A stretch of DNA of 64,000 nucleotides from ELB16-189 sp964387475 (GTDB lineage Bacteria > Bacteroidota > Bacteroidia > Cytophagales > Cyclobacteriaceae): positions 127,033 to 191,032 of the forward strand of contig CAYLWU010000002.1 of assembly GCA_964387475.1 (NCBI GenBank). Direction: 5' to 3'. How positions within the stretch are numbered: position 1 is the first letter of the stretch; each line of letters begins with the position of its first letter. A program made the position numbers and the translations under genes. The notes below the pieces were generated by a model. The model worked only from the letters and a program-made list of their open reading frames with translations, was not told where the DNA came from and did not search any database. Shown here one piece after another: positions 8,893 through 16,822 of this stretch.

Positions 8893-10797
8893 GTGCTGTT
8901 TCTGGTGTCGTTGTTCTTCGTGTCTTCAACTCTGGTTCAGGATACCGCGCAGGTAAACAGGTTGAATGAACAGGTTTTTTCGATTCGCGAAACACACCTC
9001 GATTCGGCTTTGGCGCTGTCGCTACGGGCGCAAACACTGGCGGACTCGCTGCGCTATTTCCCAGGTATAGCAAAAGCGTTCGAGAACACCGGCTGGATTT
9101 ATTACCGCAAGGGTAATTTTAATAATTCGATTGAGTATTCGTTTCGGGCGCTGAAGTTGGCGGCCCATTTGAAGGATTCCATACAACTCGCTAATCTCTA
9201 CAACAATATTGGCGCGGTGTATTATGCACAAAAGCAATATGCTGTAGCTGCGAACGAATTTAGAAAAGCGCTCGCCATCGCTACCCGAACGCAAGATATT
9301 CGCAGCCTTGCCCGCAGTCTCAACAATACTTCGTACATGTTTTTTTTGCTGAAACAATACGACTCAGCAGAATACTATTCAAATAAAGCCATGGTGGCCG
9401 CAGAGACCGAAGGCAGTTGGTACGTGAAATCATTTACGTACCGCAACCAAGGTGATATTTACCGCGCCACCGGCCGCAAACGCGAGGCATTCACCAGCTT
9501 TGAAACAGCTATGCAATTAGCTGAGGCGGGAAATGCCCTTTCTATGCAGGTGGCCACGCGACCCCGAATTGCTTCGCTGTTGGTTGAATTTGGCGAAGGA
9601 GCGCGCGGCATTGCCTTACTCGAGCAAAATATGTTGATCGCCCGTGAGAAAGGCTTCGATGAAGAGTTGCTTCAAACATACCGGGCCTTGGCCAATGCAT
9701 TACTTGCGGAAAAGAAATTTGTTCAAGCGGCGCAGGTGCAGGCGGATTTTATTGCCTTGAACGACTCCATCAGCGCCCGAAGATGGTCGAATCAACTAGC
9801 CTCACTGGAAACGCTCTACGAGCTGGGTTTAAAAGAGGCACGTATTGATTTGTTAACAAAAGAAACGGCCTTACACCAAGCCACGATTTTTCGGCAACGT
9901 GTTTTGCTGTGGGGCGTATCGGTTGGGTTTGTGATTATTGCGTTGGCAGGTGTGTTGTTTTGGAATAGTACGCGAAAGTTACGGCTGGCAAAAAAGGAGA
10001 TTGAAGAGCACGAGCGGGAGCTAACACAACGCAATCAGGAAATTGAGCAGCAACGGCTTCAGCTGGAACGCCTCAATGCTGCAAAAGATAAGTTGTTTTC
10101 AATCATTGGTCATGACTTTCGTAGCCCGTTACAGAGCCTGCGGGGGTTGCTGGCGCTGATGAATCAAGATTCTTTAACTCCGCAAGAATTTGCCCACTAC
10201 TCGAAAGATCTCAAAGGGCGAATCGATATTGTGTATGATAATCTTGATAACCTGCTGCATTGGTCTGTGGCACAAATCAACGGCATTAAAACCAACCTGC
10301 AGATTTTGGAGGTACATCAGTTGTTTACCGACATAGCCGGTTTGTATGCTGAAATTGCCGCCCAAAAACGTGTGTCTATTCGTACCGAAATGACACATGA
10401 TGTGCTGGTGCTGGGCGATCGTGAGCAGATTAAGTTGGTATTACGCAACTTAGTGAGCAATGCCATTAAGTTTTCGAATACGAACGGGTTGGTGGTACTG
10501 GGCGTGGACGTTCAGAACAACGAGGCGTGCGTATACGTGAAGGATAATGGCCTCGGCATTGATCCGGCAAATTTGAGCCGGTTGTTTGTGAAGGATGCGC
10601 TTTGGTCGCAACGGGGCACATATCAGGAGCGAGGGCTAGGCATCGGGCTGTTGTTGTGCAAAGAGTTTCTGGAGAAAAATAACAGCCGGCTGGAAGTAGT
10701 GAGCGAACATGGCAAGGGCACCACATTTTCATTTAAATTGGTGCTGGCCGGGGCGGAGTCCGTGCCGAGAAAAAAGCAAGTCGCTTCGCTGTTGTAA
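8893..10797 (+). CDS. TPR-containing sensor histidine kinase
   Basis: 634 residues from a GTG start. A signal-like hydrophobic N-terminus (residues 1-16) precedes TPR repeats over about 30-310, as in GNFNNSIEYSFRALKLA and KQYAVAANEFRKALAIA. One transmembrane helix lies near 340-358, followed by a coiled coil, then the HisKA/HATPase core: phospho-acceptor H407 in IIGHDFRSPLQ, N-box NLVSNAIKF, G1 VKDNGLGID and G2 RGLGIGLLLCKEFL. The TPR part is expected in the periplasm as the sensory or protein-binding domain. No response regulator lies next to it, so it is an orphan kinase. It converges with the lipid kinase gene with a 5-nt gap. Confidence 0.9.
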   Translation: MLFLVSLFFVSSTLVQDTAQVNRLNEQVFSIRETHLDSALALSLRAQTLADSLRYFPGIAKAFENTGWIYYRKGNFNNSIEYSFRALKLAAHLKDSIQLANLYNNIGAVYYAQKQYAVAANEFRKALAIATRTQDIRSLARSLNNTSYMFFLLKQYDSAEYYSNKAMVAAETEGSWYVKSFTYRNQGDIYRATGRKREAFTSFETAMQLAEAGNALSMQVATRPRIASLLVEFGEGARGIALLEQNMLIAREKGFDEELLQTYRALANALLAEKKFVQAAQVQADFIALNDSISARRWSNQLASLETLYELGLKEARIDLLTKETALHQATIFRQRVLLWGVSVGFVIIALAGVLFWNSTRKLRLAKKEIEEHERELTQRNQEIEQQRLQLERLNAAKDKLFSIIGHDFRSPLQSLRGLLALMNQDSLTPQEFAHYSKDLKGRIDIVYDNLDNLLHWSVAQINGIKTNLQILEVHQLFTDIAGLYAEIAAQKRVSIRTEMTHDVLVLGDREQIKLVLRNLVSNAIKFSNTNGLVVLGVDVQNNEACVYVKDNGLGIDPANLSRLFVKDALWSQRGTYQERGLGIGLLLCKEFLEKNNSRLEVVSEHGKGTTFSFKLVLAGAESVPRKKQVASLL

Positions 10798-10802
10798 GCA
10801 GG

Positions 10803-11696
10803 TTACACCTGCGCAACACCTCTTGGAATCAGCACATGTAGTGATTGCGGCAGGAGTTCAACATAAAAGTTTTTAGCGGGTGGGTAGGGCTCACCGTCTA
10901 TGTGGTAAGCCATGGGTGTTGGTAGTTCAACGGTTGCTGCACGCACATGTTGATGCGGCGCGAGCCGCGAATCATGTTTCCGCAGCCAACTTTGTCCAAG
11001 CAAGCGCAGCGCGTGGCCCAGCGAGAGTTTAGGGAGTGCCACCACATCCATCCAGCCGTCGCGCACGGAAGCTTCCGGGGCAATTCGGGCACCATTTCCG
11101 AATTGCGAGGCGTTCGCAAAATTCAACATAAATATCGGCTGAGGTTGCGCCGGGTGTGCGGGTTTCATGGCAAATGAGAACGGCTGGAAGCGCATGTATT
11201 CTCGCACAACGATCCGCAGGTAACTCCAAAAGCCCCGTTTACCATTTTTGCCAAATTGAGCGGCCACGTGCCCGTCAAAACCTACGCCCGAAACATTAAT
11301 CGACACCTGATCATTAATCCTCAACGTATCCATGGCAACCGTTTGACTTTGTAAAAGTTGTTGAAGCGCTTTTTTGAAGTTCATGGAAATGCCGAGGTGC
11401 CGGGCCAGGCCGTTGCCCGACCCTTTGGGTAAAATGCCTAATGCTGCGTTGCTTCCAACCAAAGCACGCGCGGTTTCATTTACGGTTCCATCTCCGCCTA
11501 CGGCTACTATCCGCTGGTACCCGGCCGCGAGCGCCGCAGTTGCCAATTCCGTTGCATGACCACGATGTTGTGTAAACTGAAGTTCACATCCGATCTTCAA
11601 TTGTGAACAGGCGGTTACAATCCGCCCCTCTACTGCAGGATGATAGCTTACCCCGGACTTCGCGTTGATAATAAAGAATATTTTATTTTCGCTCAT
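10803..11696 (-). CDS. Diacylglycerol/lipid kinase family protein (YegS-like)
   Basis: 297 residues, full length for the DAGK_cat family. GGDGTVNETAR at 67-77 is the nucleotide-binding motif, and PKGSGNGLARHLG near 90-102 is the second conserved block. The C-terminal beta-sandwich contains VSGVGFDGHVA and ends with the YHIDGEPY motif. It should phosphorylate a lipid hydroxyl such as diacylglycerol using ATP at the inner face of the membrane; the true substrate cannot be told from sequence. It diverges from the YopX-like gene with an 11-nt gap. Confidence 0.9.
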   Translation of the reverse strand: MSENKIFFIINAKSGVSYHPAVEGRIVTACSQLKIGCELQFTQHRGHATELATAALAAGYQRIVAVGGDGTVNETARALVGSNAALGILPKGSGNGLARHLGISMNFKKALQQLLQSQTVAMDTLRINDQVSINVSGVGFDGHVAAQFGKNGKRGFWSYLRIVVREYMRFQPFSFAMKPAHPAQPQPIFMLNFANASQFGNGARIAPEASVRDGWMDVVALPKLSLGHALRLLGQSWLRKHDSRLAPHQHVRAATVELPTPMAYHIDGEPYPPAKNFYVELLPQSLHVLIPRGVAQV

Positions 11697-11707
11697 TACA
11701 TTGCCCG

Positions 11708-12043
11708 ATGGACATCCTTACGCCCCGTAAAATTAAATTTAAAGCCTGGAATACCGAAGCCCGCCTGCTCATGCGCCTGAATTCCATTGATTGCGAAAAA
11801 GGGGAATTGCAGAAGGCAAACCACGTGTTATTGCAGTTTACCGGCCTGTACGACAAAGAAGGGGAGGAGATTTACGAGCTGGATGTGTTGCTGGTAAACT
11901 ACACTCAATACGTTACCTTCTGGAATAGTGATACCCTCGGTTGGTACTATGCGCCCGTGAAACGCATGGAATCGAAACAGCCACTCACGGCGGCAATTAC
12001 CGGGGGTATGAAACGCTTCTGTAACTACTACGAGCTGCGCTAG
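11708..12043 (+). CDS. YopX-like domain protein
   Basis: 111 residues. The N-terminus RKIKFKAWNTEARLL and the block QFTGLYDKEGEEIYELDVL match the YopX fold, known mainly from phages (Bacillus SPbeta YopX); the usual pattern is QFTGLKDKNGKEIYEGD. Function is unknown. No other phage gene is nearby, and it sits between lipid kinase and acpP genes, so it is either a chromosomal relative or a relic of transfer. Its TAG stop shares the CTAG palindrome with the stop of convergent acpP. Confidence 0.75.
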   Translation: MDILTPRKIKFKAWNTEARLLMRLNSIDCEKGELQKANHVLLQFTGLYDKEGEEIYELDVLLVNYTQYVTFWNSDTLGWYYAPVKRMESKQPLTAAITGGMKRFCNYYELR

Positions 12044-12279
12044 CCCTTGATCTTGGTACGGATGTATTCGGTAGCCTCGCCAATGGTCTGCATTTTTTCT
12101 GCATCGTCATCCGGAATCTTGATGTCAAAGGTTTGCTCAAATTCCATAACGAGTTCGGCATAATCCAGCGAGTCAATCCCAAGATCTTTTACAAAGCTGG
12201 CATCAGGGGTGATTTTGCTTTCCGGAATTCCAAGTTTTTCGATGAGAATGGATGCAATCTTTTTCTGTACTTCAGGCAT
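12040..12279 (-). CDS. acpP: Acyl carrier protein
   Basis: 79 residues, acidic, with the 4'-phosphopantetheine attachment serine in GIDSLDYAEL (S39). Helices I-IV of the ACP fold are all present and the length is canonical. It carries acyl chains in type II fatty acid synthesis. Unlike the usual fabD-acpP-fabF arrangement, it lies alone downstream of a two-component kinase (38-nt gap). It may therefore be a second ACP or a relocated main one; the sequence is fully typical. Confidence 0.93.
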   Translation of the reverse strand: MPEVQKKIASILIEKLGIPESKITPDASFVKDLGIDSLDYAELVMEFEQTFDIKIPDDDAEKMQTIGEATEYIRTKIKG

Positions 12280-12317
12280 GGCGATTCTAAAAACGCCTTA
12301 AAGCTAAGCAATACTTT

Positions 12318-13667
12318 TTAAAACCGAAGCGAAAATTCGGTGCCGTGCCCTACTTCCGATTTCACCGTGATGCGCCCTTCGTGTACGCGCATGATTTGCT
12401 TCGACAAGCTTAACCCGATGCCTGAACCGGTTTTCTTTGTTGAAAAAAACGGAATAAAAATTTTCTCCAGCGCTTCCGGGTCAATGCCGGGCCCATTGTC
12501 GGCCACGGTAATGATGGGGTTTCCTTTTTCGTCTGTATGGCCGATGAGCTCGATGCGCTTTTGTGGTTGCTCATCAAATGCTTGCATGGCGTTTTTAAAC
12601 AGGTTGATGAGCACTTGCTCAATCATGGTCTTATCTGCCTGCACCGTAAGGTGGTGGGGTGTAACGGTAACGGTAGCTAAAATGCCACGCTCGGCCAACT
12701 CCATTTTGTGCAGCAGCACCGTTTCGTCCAGCAACTCGCGCACGGCCACGGTTGCAAGTTTCGGTTTTTGCACGTGGGTTAGGCTGCGAAACTCTTTTAC
12801 AAAGGCAATCAAGCCGCTGCTCCGTTTGCTGATGGTTTGTAAGGACAGGTGCATATCGCCTAACTCACTCTGGGCAATTGCTTGTTCCTTCTGGATGTGC
12901 TGCCGGATTTCATCTTCTACAATGCCCGCGAGCGAAGAAATGGGCGTAACCGAGTTCATGATTTCGTGCGTAAGCACGCGCACCAGGTTTTGCCACGCCT
13001 CCATTTCCTTTTCTTCCAATTCGGTTTGTATATTGCTCATGGAGATGAGTTTTACTTCCTCATTGCGAAGTGTTAACTCAATGGCATAAACAGAAAGCTG
13101 ATTACTTTCCTCGCCCGTTTTTAGGGTAACGAGTTCGCGGCCCCCGGTCTTCAATTTTAAAAAGGTTTCTACCAACGATTCACTCACCTCGCGCAGGTCG
13201 TTCATATGGTCGGCCCGGTTGATGCGAAGTAGTTTTTTTGCGGCGCTGTTGATGATTTGGATGGTACCGTCTTTTTGGAAGGTGAGAATGCCAATACCGA
13301 TGTATTGCACAATATTTTTGAAAAACTGATACTCCGAGTCTTTTTCCTTACGCGAAGCGCGTAGTCGCTGCAGCCCCTGATTGAGCCTACCTACAAATTG
13401 CTGGGCATGTGGTTCTGTAAAATGAGTGGAAAACGTGAGACTGTTTTCGTCAAAAGAAACGGAATCCATCAACGCCATGAGTGGCGCGTCTGTTTTTTCA
13501 ATCGACTGGATCAGTTGGCCTACCTGAAAAATCACGGCCACCGCCAGAATGCCAATTACATAACCATCCAATGGTTTTAAAATCGAAAATGCAAAAGCAA
13601 AAAGGGTAACCGCCAAAATAACGACTCGCGTAACCAGAGGCGAGCGCCAATTGAAGTTAAAGTCCAT
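12318..13667 (-). CDS. NtrY-like membrane sensor histidine kinase
   Basis: 449 residues. Two hydrophobic helices at about 12-30 and 35-53 are separated by a tiny loop, so there is no real periplasmic sensor. A PAS-like region follows (about 115-210, QYIGIGILTFQKDGTIQIIN), then HisKA with H234 in VLTHEIMNSVTPISS, and HATPase with NLFKNAMQAF, VADNGPGID and GSGIGLSLSKQIM. The start overlaps the end of the sigma-54 regulator gene by 11 nt, so the two form a translationally coupled two-component system. The PAS domain probably senses an internal signal. Confidence 0.92.
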   Translation of the reverse strand: MDFNFNWRSPLVTRVVILAVTLFAFAFSILKPLDGYVIGILAVAVIFQVGQLIQSIEKTDAPLMALMDSVSFDENSLTFSTHFTEPHAQQFVGRLNQGLQRLRASRKEKDSEYQFFKNIVQYIGIGILTFQKDGTIQIINSAAKKLLRINRADHMNDLREVSESLVETFLKLKTGGRELVTLKTGEESNQLSVYAIELTLRNEEVKLISMSNIQTELEEKEMEAWQNLVRVLTHEIMNSVTPISSLAGIVEDEIRQHIQKEQAIAQSELGDMHLSLQTISKRSSGLIAFVKEFRSLTHVQKPKLATVAVRELLDETVLLHKMELAERGILATVTVTPHHLTVQADKTMIEQVLINLFKNAMQAFDEQPQKRIELIGHTDEKGNPIITVADNGPGIDPEALEKIFIPFFSTKKTGSGIGLSLSKQIMRVHEGRITVKSEVGHGTEFSLRF

Positions 13668-15051
13668 ATTTCTCCATTCTCCGGTACAGCGAGGCGCGTG
13701 TCAGCCCCAGTTCGTCTGCGGCTTTGGAGATATTCCCGTTGTGAAGTTGAATCGCTTTTGCCACGGCTGCTTTTTCCACTTCATCCAGATTCAGGGTATC
13801 TGCGGAGATGGGATCCTGGCCCTTCCGGCTAAACAGGAAATCGCTTTCTTGCAACGTGGCCGAATCGGCCATAATCACGGCGCGCTCAATGGCATGTTGC
13901 AACTCGCGCACGTTGCCCGGCCACGGATACTTCTTTAGCTTCACCATCGCTTCGGGTGCAATTGAACTGGCTTCTTTGCGGTACTTACGGCTGTAGTAGG
14001 TAAGGAAATGTTCGGCCAGCATCGGAATATCGTCTACGCGCTCGCACAGCGGGGGAATAACAATTTCAACCGTATTGATGCGGTATAACAAATCCTGCCG
14101 GAAGCGCCCGTCTTTTACCATTTGATGTAAGGGCATGTTGGTGGCGCAAATCAGGCGGATATCTACATCCATCGGTTGGTTTGCACCTACGCGGGTAACC
14201 TGGCGCGATTGCAACGCGCTGAGCAACTTGCTTTGCAACGCCATGCTCAGGTTTCCGATTTCATCCAAGAACAGCGTGCCGCCGTTGGCAAGCTCGAAAC
14301 GGCCAGGCCGATCTTCGCGCGCATCGGTGAACGCGCCTTTTTTATGGCCGAATAGTTCGCTCTCAAAAAGCGTTTCCGTCACTGCGCCCATATCCACGGC
14401 CACGAAGGAACTGTCTTTGCGCAGCGACTTCTGGTGAATGGCGCGCGCCACCAACTCTTTTCCGGTTCCGTTTTCGCCAAGAATCAAAATGTTAGCATCG
14501 GTCTTCGCCACTTTGTCGATCAGGGCAAAAACGTCTTTCATCACGGGGCTGGTGCCGATAATATCCCGAAAAGGCTGGCTGATCTGCTCCTCCAGCAGTT
14601 GCTTAGCTTTTTTGAGTTTGTCTACTTCGTTGTAGGATTTTTTTAAGCGAATGGCGGTAGAAATGGTAGCAATGAGCTTTTCGTTTTGCCACGGCTTGAG
14701 AATAAAATCTGTGGCGCCTTCTTTCAGTGCGCGCACGGCCATCTCCACATCGCCAAATGCCGTGATCATAATTACTACTGCTTGCGGGTCGCGTTGCTTG
14801 ATTTGCCCCAGCCATTCAAAACCTTCCTTGCCGCTGGTAGTGTCTTTGCTGAAATTCATGTCCAGCAAAATCACATCATAGGTGTCGTTGTTGAGCAAAA
14901 AAGGAATCTTATTGGGATTCTTTTCAATGATTACATGAAAATTGTATTTCTTGAGAAGCATTTTGGCGGCCAGCAGCACGTCCTCATCATCATCAATCAT
15001 TAGGATTTTTCCGCCTTCAGTCACTGGATTTTGGATTAGGTCTTTGTTCAT
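13657..15051 (-). CDS. Sigma-54-dependent response regulator (NtrC family)
   Basis: 464 residues from ATG 15051 (an in-frame upstream codon at 15075 adds eight poorly supported residues). The receiver domain has the acidic cluster D20-D22 and phosphorylation site D64 (VILLDMNFS). The AAA+ domain has Walker A GENGTGKELVARA, GAFTDA in place of the usual GAFTGA sigma-54 contact loop, Walker B GGTLFLDEIGNL, and R-fingers in RFRQDLLYRI. A Fis-type helix-turn-helix (NISKAADELGLTRASLYRRM) ends the protein. It activates sigma-54 promoters after phosphorylation by the adjoining kinase. Targets are unknown. Confidence 0.93.
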   Translation of the reverse strand: MNKDLIQNPVTEGGKILMIDDDEDVLLAAKMLLKKYNFHVIIEKNPNKIPFLLNNDTYDVILLDMNFSKDTTSGKEGFEWLGQIKQRDPQAVVIMITAFGDVEMAVRALKEGATDFILKPWQNEKLIATISTAIRLKKSYNEVDKLKKAKQLLEEQISQPFRDIIGTSPVMKDVFALIDKVAKTDANILILGENGTGKELVARAIHQKSLRKDSSFVAVDMGAVTETLFESELFGHKKGAFTDAREDRPGRFELANGGTLFLDEIGNLSMALQSKLLSALQSRQVTRVGANQPMDVDIRLICATNMPLHQMVKDGRFRQDLLYRINTVEIVIPPLCERVDDIPMLAEHFLTYYSRKYRKEASSIAPEAMVKLKKYPWPGNVRELQHAIERAVIMADSATLQESDFLFSRKGQDPISADTLNLDEVEKAAVAKAIQLHNGNISKAADELGLTRASLYRRMEKYGL

Positions 15052-15109
15052 GATCGAAAAATTGTGCCAACACAAAAGGAGCCCGCAAACTGCATTTTTG
15101 CGAACGAAT

Positions 15110-15146
15110 TTGTACTGAATTGTACAAAGATGTTCAAAAATGAACA
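15110..15146. promoter_or_regulatory. Two tandem inverted repeats upstream of the NtrC-like gene
   Basis: TTGTAC-N6-GTACAA (15110-15127) and TGTTCA-N4-TGAACA (15131-15146) lie side by side 60-95 nt before the regulator start. A near-consensus -7 element on the minus strand (CATCTTTG, complement of 15125-15132) sits between them. This arrangement suggests operator sites; no factor can be named. Confidence 0.4.
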
Positions 15147-15161
15147 GTTAGAAAAGTAGTG

Positions 15162-15938
15162 TTACGGCTTAAATTCAAAAACACTAAGCGCTTTTCCTGA
15201 AAGCAAAAACATGCGCTCGTCTGAGAGTAGCGCGGTTTGTGCCGCGCGGGGCAAATCCAGGGTTCGGCTCTCAGCCGAAAACAAGTCGAAGAAAACCACC
15301 CGGTTCTCGCGCACGTAAAACAGTTCTTCACCGAGAAATTGCACTTCGGTGAGCCCTTTCTCGGGAATGGTGCGGAGCAGTTGCCCAAAGCTGTTGAGTA
15401 TGAAAATGCCGGCTTCCCGATGCACCAGAAATAAGAAATTCTGGTATTCGCGAATGCCGGTAAATTCTTTTACGGATGGCACAACTTCGGGTAGTCTGAA
15501 TTCGCGGTTCACGGTTTGGTCTGTTGCCCGGATTTTTTTTAGTGATTGATCCGCCGCATCGGCTACCCAATAATCGCGTTCACCAGAGGTGCACAGCCAC
15601 CAGGGTTCCACCGCGAAGGCCTCATCTAACGTAAAATATTCGTACACGGAAAGATCCGGGTAGAACCAGGTTACGCGTTTACTGGTACGGTCAAAACCGA
15701 GCAGCCGCATGGCATTGGTGGGATCGAAATTGGTGAGTGATGGCCTGGGCTGATTATCGCCCAATGGGCGCAGGTCTTTGTTTCGTTTTTCAATTTTTCC
15801 GTTGATCAATTGCAAATAGATATCACCGGCACGGTCAATAAAAATTTGTGATGCGGGTTCGGGCAAATCCACAGTGGCAATCAGCCGCGGCTGCGCCCAG
15901 CCGTTTACCGCCAGCAACAGGAAGATGATTTTGTACAT
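15162..15938 (-). CDS. Secreted hypothetical protein, propeller-like
   Basis: 258 residues with a short signal peptide (MYKIIFLLLAVNGWAQ, cut after AQ). The rest shows repeated short beta blades such as ASQIFIDRAGDIYLQLINGKIEKRN and EFTGIREYQNFLFLVHREAGIFILN, suggesting a small beta-propeller. Similar uncharacterised proteins are frequent in Bacteroidota genomes next to lpxH-type genes, from memory. It starts 4 nt after the LpxH stop, so the two are co-transcribed. No function can be assigned. Confidence 0.7.
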   Translation of the reverse strand: MYKIIFLLLAVNGWAQPRLIATVDLPEPASQIFIDRAGDIYLQLINGKIEKRNKDLRPLGDNQPRPSLTNFDPTNAMRLLGFDRTSKRVTWFYPDLSVYEYFTLDEAFAVEPWWLCTSGERDYWVADAADQSLKKIRATDQTVNREFRLPEVVPSVKEFTGIREYQNFLFLVHREAGIFILNSFGQLLRTIPEKGLTEVQFLGEELFYVRENRVVFFDLFSAESRTLDLPRAAQTALLSDERMFLLSGKALSVFEFKP

Positions 15939-15942
15939 GCGG

Positions 15943-16701
15943 CTAGAATTTTTTTAACTGCACGGTCTTGCCATCGTATTCAGCATACGTGGTAAAGTGT
16001 ACCCACTCGCCCAGATTGATGTACCGGCTGTCTTTGCCCACGTGCAAATCCAACGGCAAATGGCGATGCCCAAAAATGTAGAAGTCGTGGTGCTGTGTGC
16101 GTTCCATTTCGTTACAGTAGGCCAGCAGAAACTCGTTGTCTTCGCCTCTAAAGGCTTCCTCGCGTTTGATGTTGGCCAGGCGGCTGTGCCTGCTCCAACG
16201 ATGTGCAATGGCCATGCCAAGGTTGGGGTGTATCCACTGAAAAAGCCACTGGCAAACGCGGCTATTGAAAAACTTCTTCAGGAATTTGTACGTGTGGTCG
16301 CCCGGGCCGAGCCCATCGCCATGACCTACGAATAATTTTTGGTGGTTGATTTCCAGTACTTGTGGTTCGCGGTAGATGATGATTTGCAGCTCGTGTGGGA
16401 AGTAGTTAAACATCCACATATCGTGATTGCCGGTAAAAAAATAAATGGGAATGCCGGCATCGCGCAGTTCGGCCAACTTGCCCTGAAAGCGGATGAACCC
16501 TTTGGGGATTGTGTGTTTGTACTCAAACCAAAAATCAAAGATATCGCCAACCAGATAAATCGAATGGGCATCGTGGCGGATGGATTCCAGCCAGGCAATG
16601 ATCTTGCGTTCGCGCGCAAGGCTTGTGGCTGCGTCGGGTACACCGAGATGAAAGTCAGACGCGAAGTAGATCTTTTTGCCCTCGGGAAGTAAGATTTTCA
16701 T
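15943..16701 (-). CDS. lpxH: UDP-2,3-diacylglucosamine diphosphatase (LpxH-like)
   Basis: 252 residues, calcineurin-like metallophosphoesterase. Metal-binding motifs run in order: DFHLG (D16, H18), GDIFDFW (D53), GNHD (91-94), HGDG, and GHRHLP near the C-terminus. In lipid A synthesis this enzyme releases lipid X and UMP from UDP-2,3-diacylglucosamine at the inner face of the cytoplasmic membrane. Bacteroidota LpxH has this form. Other calcineurin-fold hydrolases share the motifs, but the DFWFEY segment favours LpxH. Confidence 0.85.
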   Translation of the reverse strand: MKILLPEGKKIYFASDFHLGVPDAATSLARERKIIAWLESIRHDAHSIYLVGDIFDFWFEYKHTIPKGFIRFQGKLAELRDAGIPIYFFTGNHDMWMFNYFPHELQIIIYREPQVLEINHQKLFVGHGDGLGPGDHTYKFLKKFFNSRVCQWLFQWIHPNLGMAIAHRWSRHSRLANIKREEAFRGEDNEFLLAYCNEMERTQHHDFYIFGHRHLPLDLHVGKDSRYINLGEWVHFTTYAEYDGKTVQLKKF

Positions 16702-16754
16702 GCTGCCGAAAAGTACGTGTAAATGGCGGAAGGGTCAAGGAATGGACATCCCAT

Positions 16755-16817
16755 AAAAAGGAATTCCGGAAATCGAAGTGCCTGCAAGCGACCTCAAATT
16801 CCGGAATTGGCCTTTTT
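16755..16817 (-). terminator. Terminator after ftsH
   Basis: An imperfect inverted repeat pairs AAAAAGG-AATTCCGGAA (from 16755) with AATTCCGGAATT-GG-CCTTTTT (to 16817); a 2-nt bulge separates the stem parts. On the minus strand it ends in a T run just past the ftsH stop (16823). It is also near the lpxH promoter region. Confidence 0.6.
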
Positions 16818-16822
16818 GTTGG

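Noticed and set aside
15052..15100. Possible sigma-54 promoter before the NtrC-like gene (TTGGCAC...)
   Set aside because: GG and GC dinucleotides do not have the required 10-nt spacing, and the -12 part reads CG, not GC.
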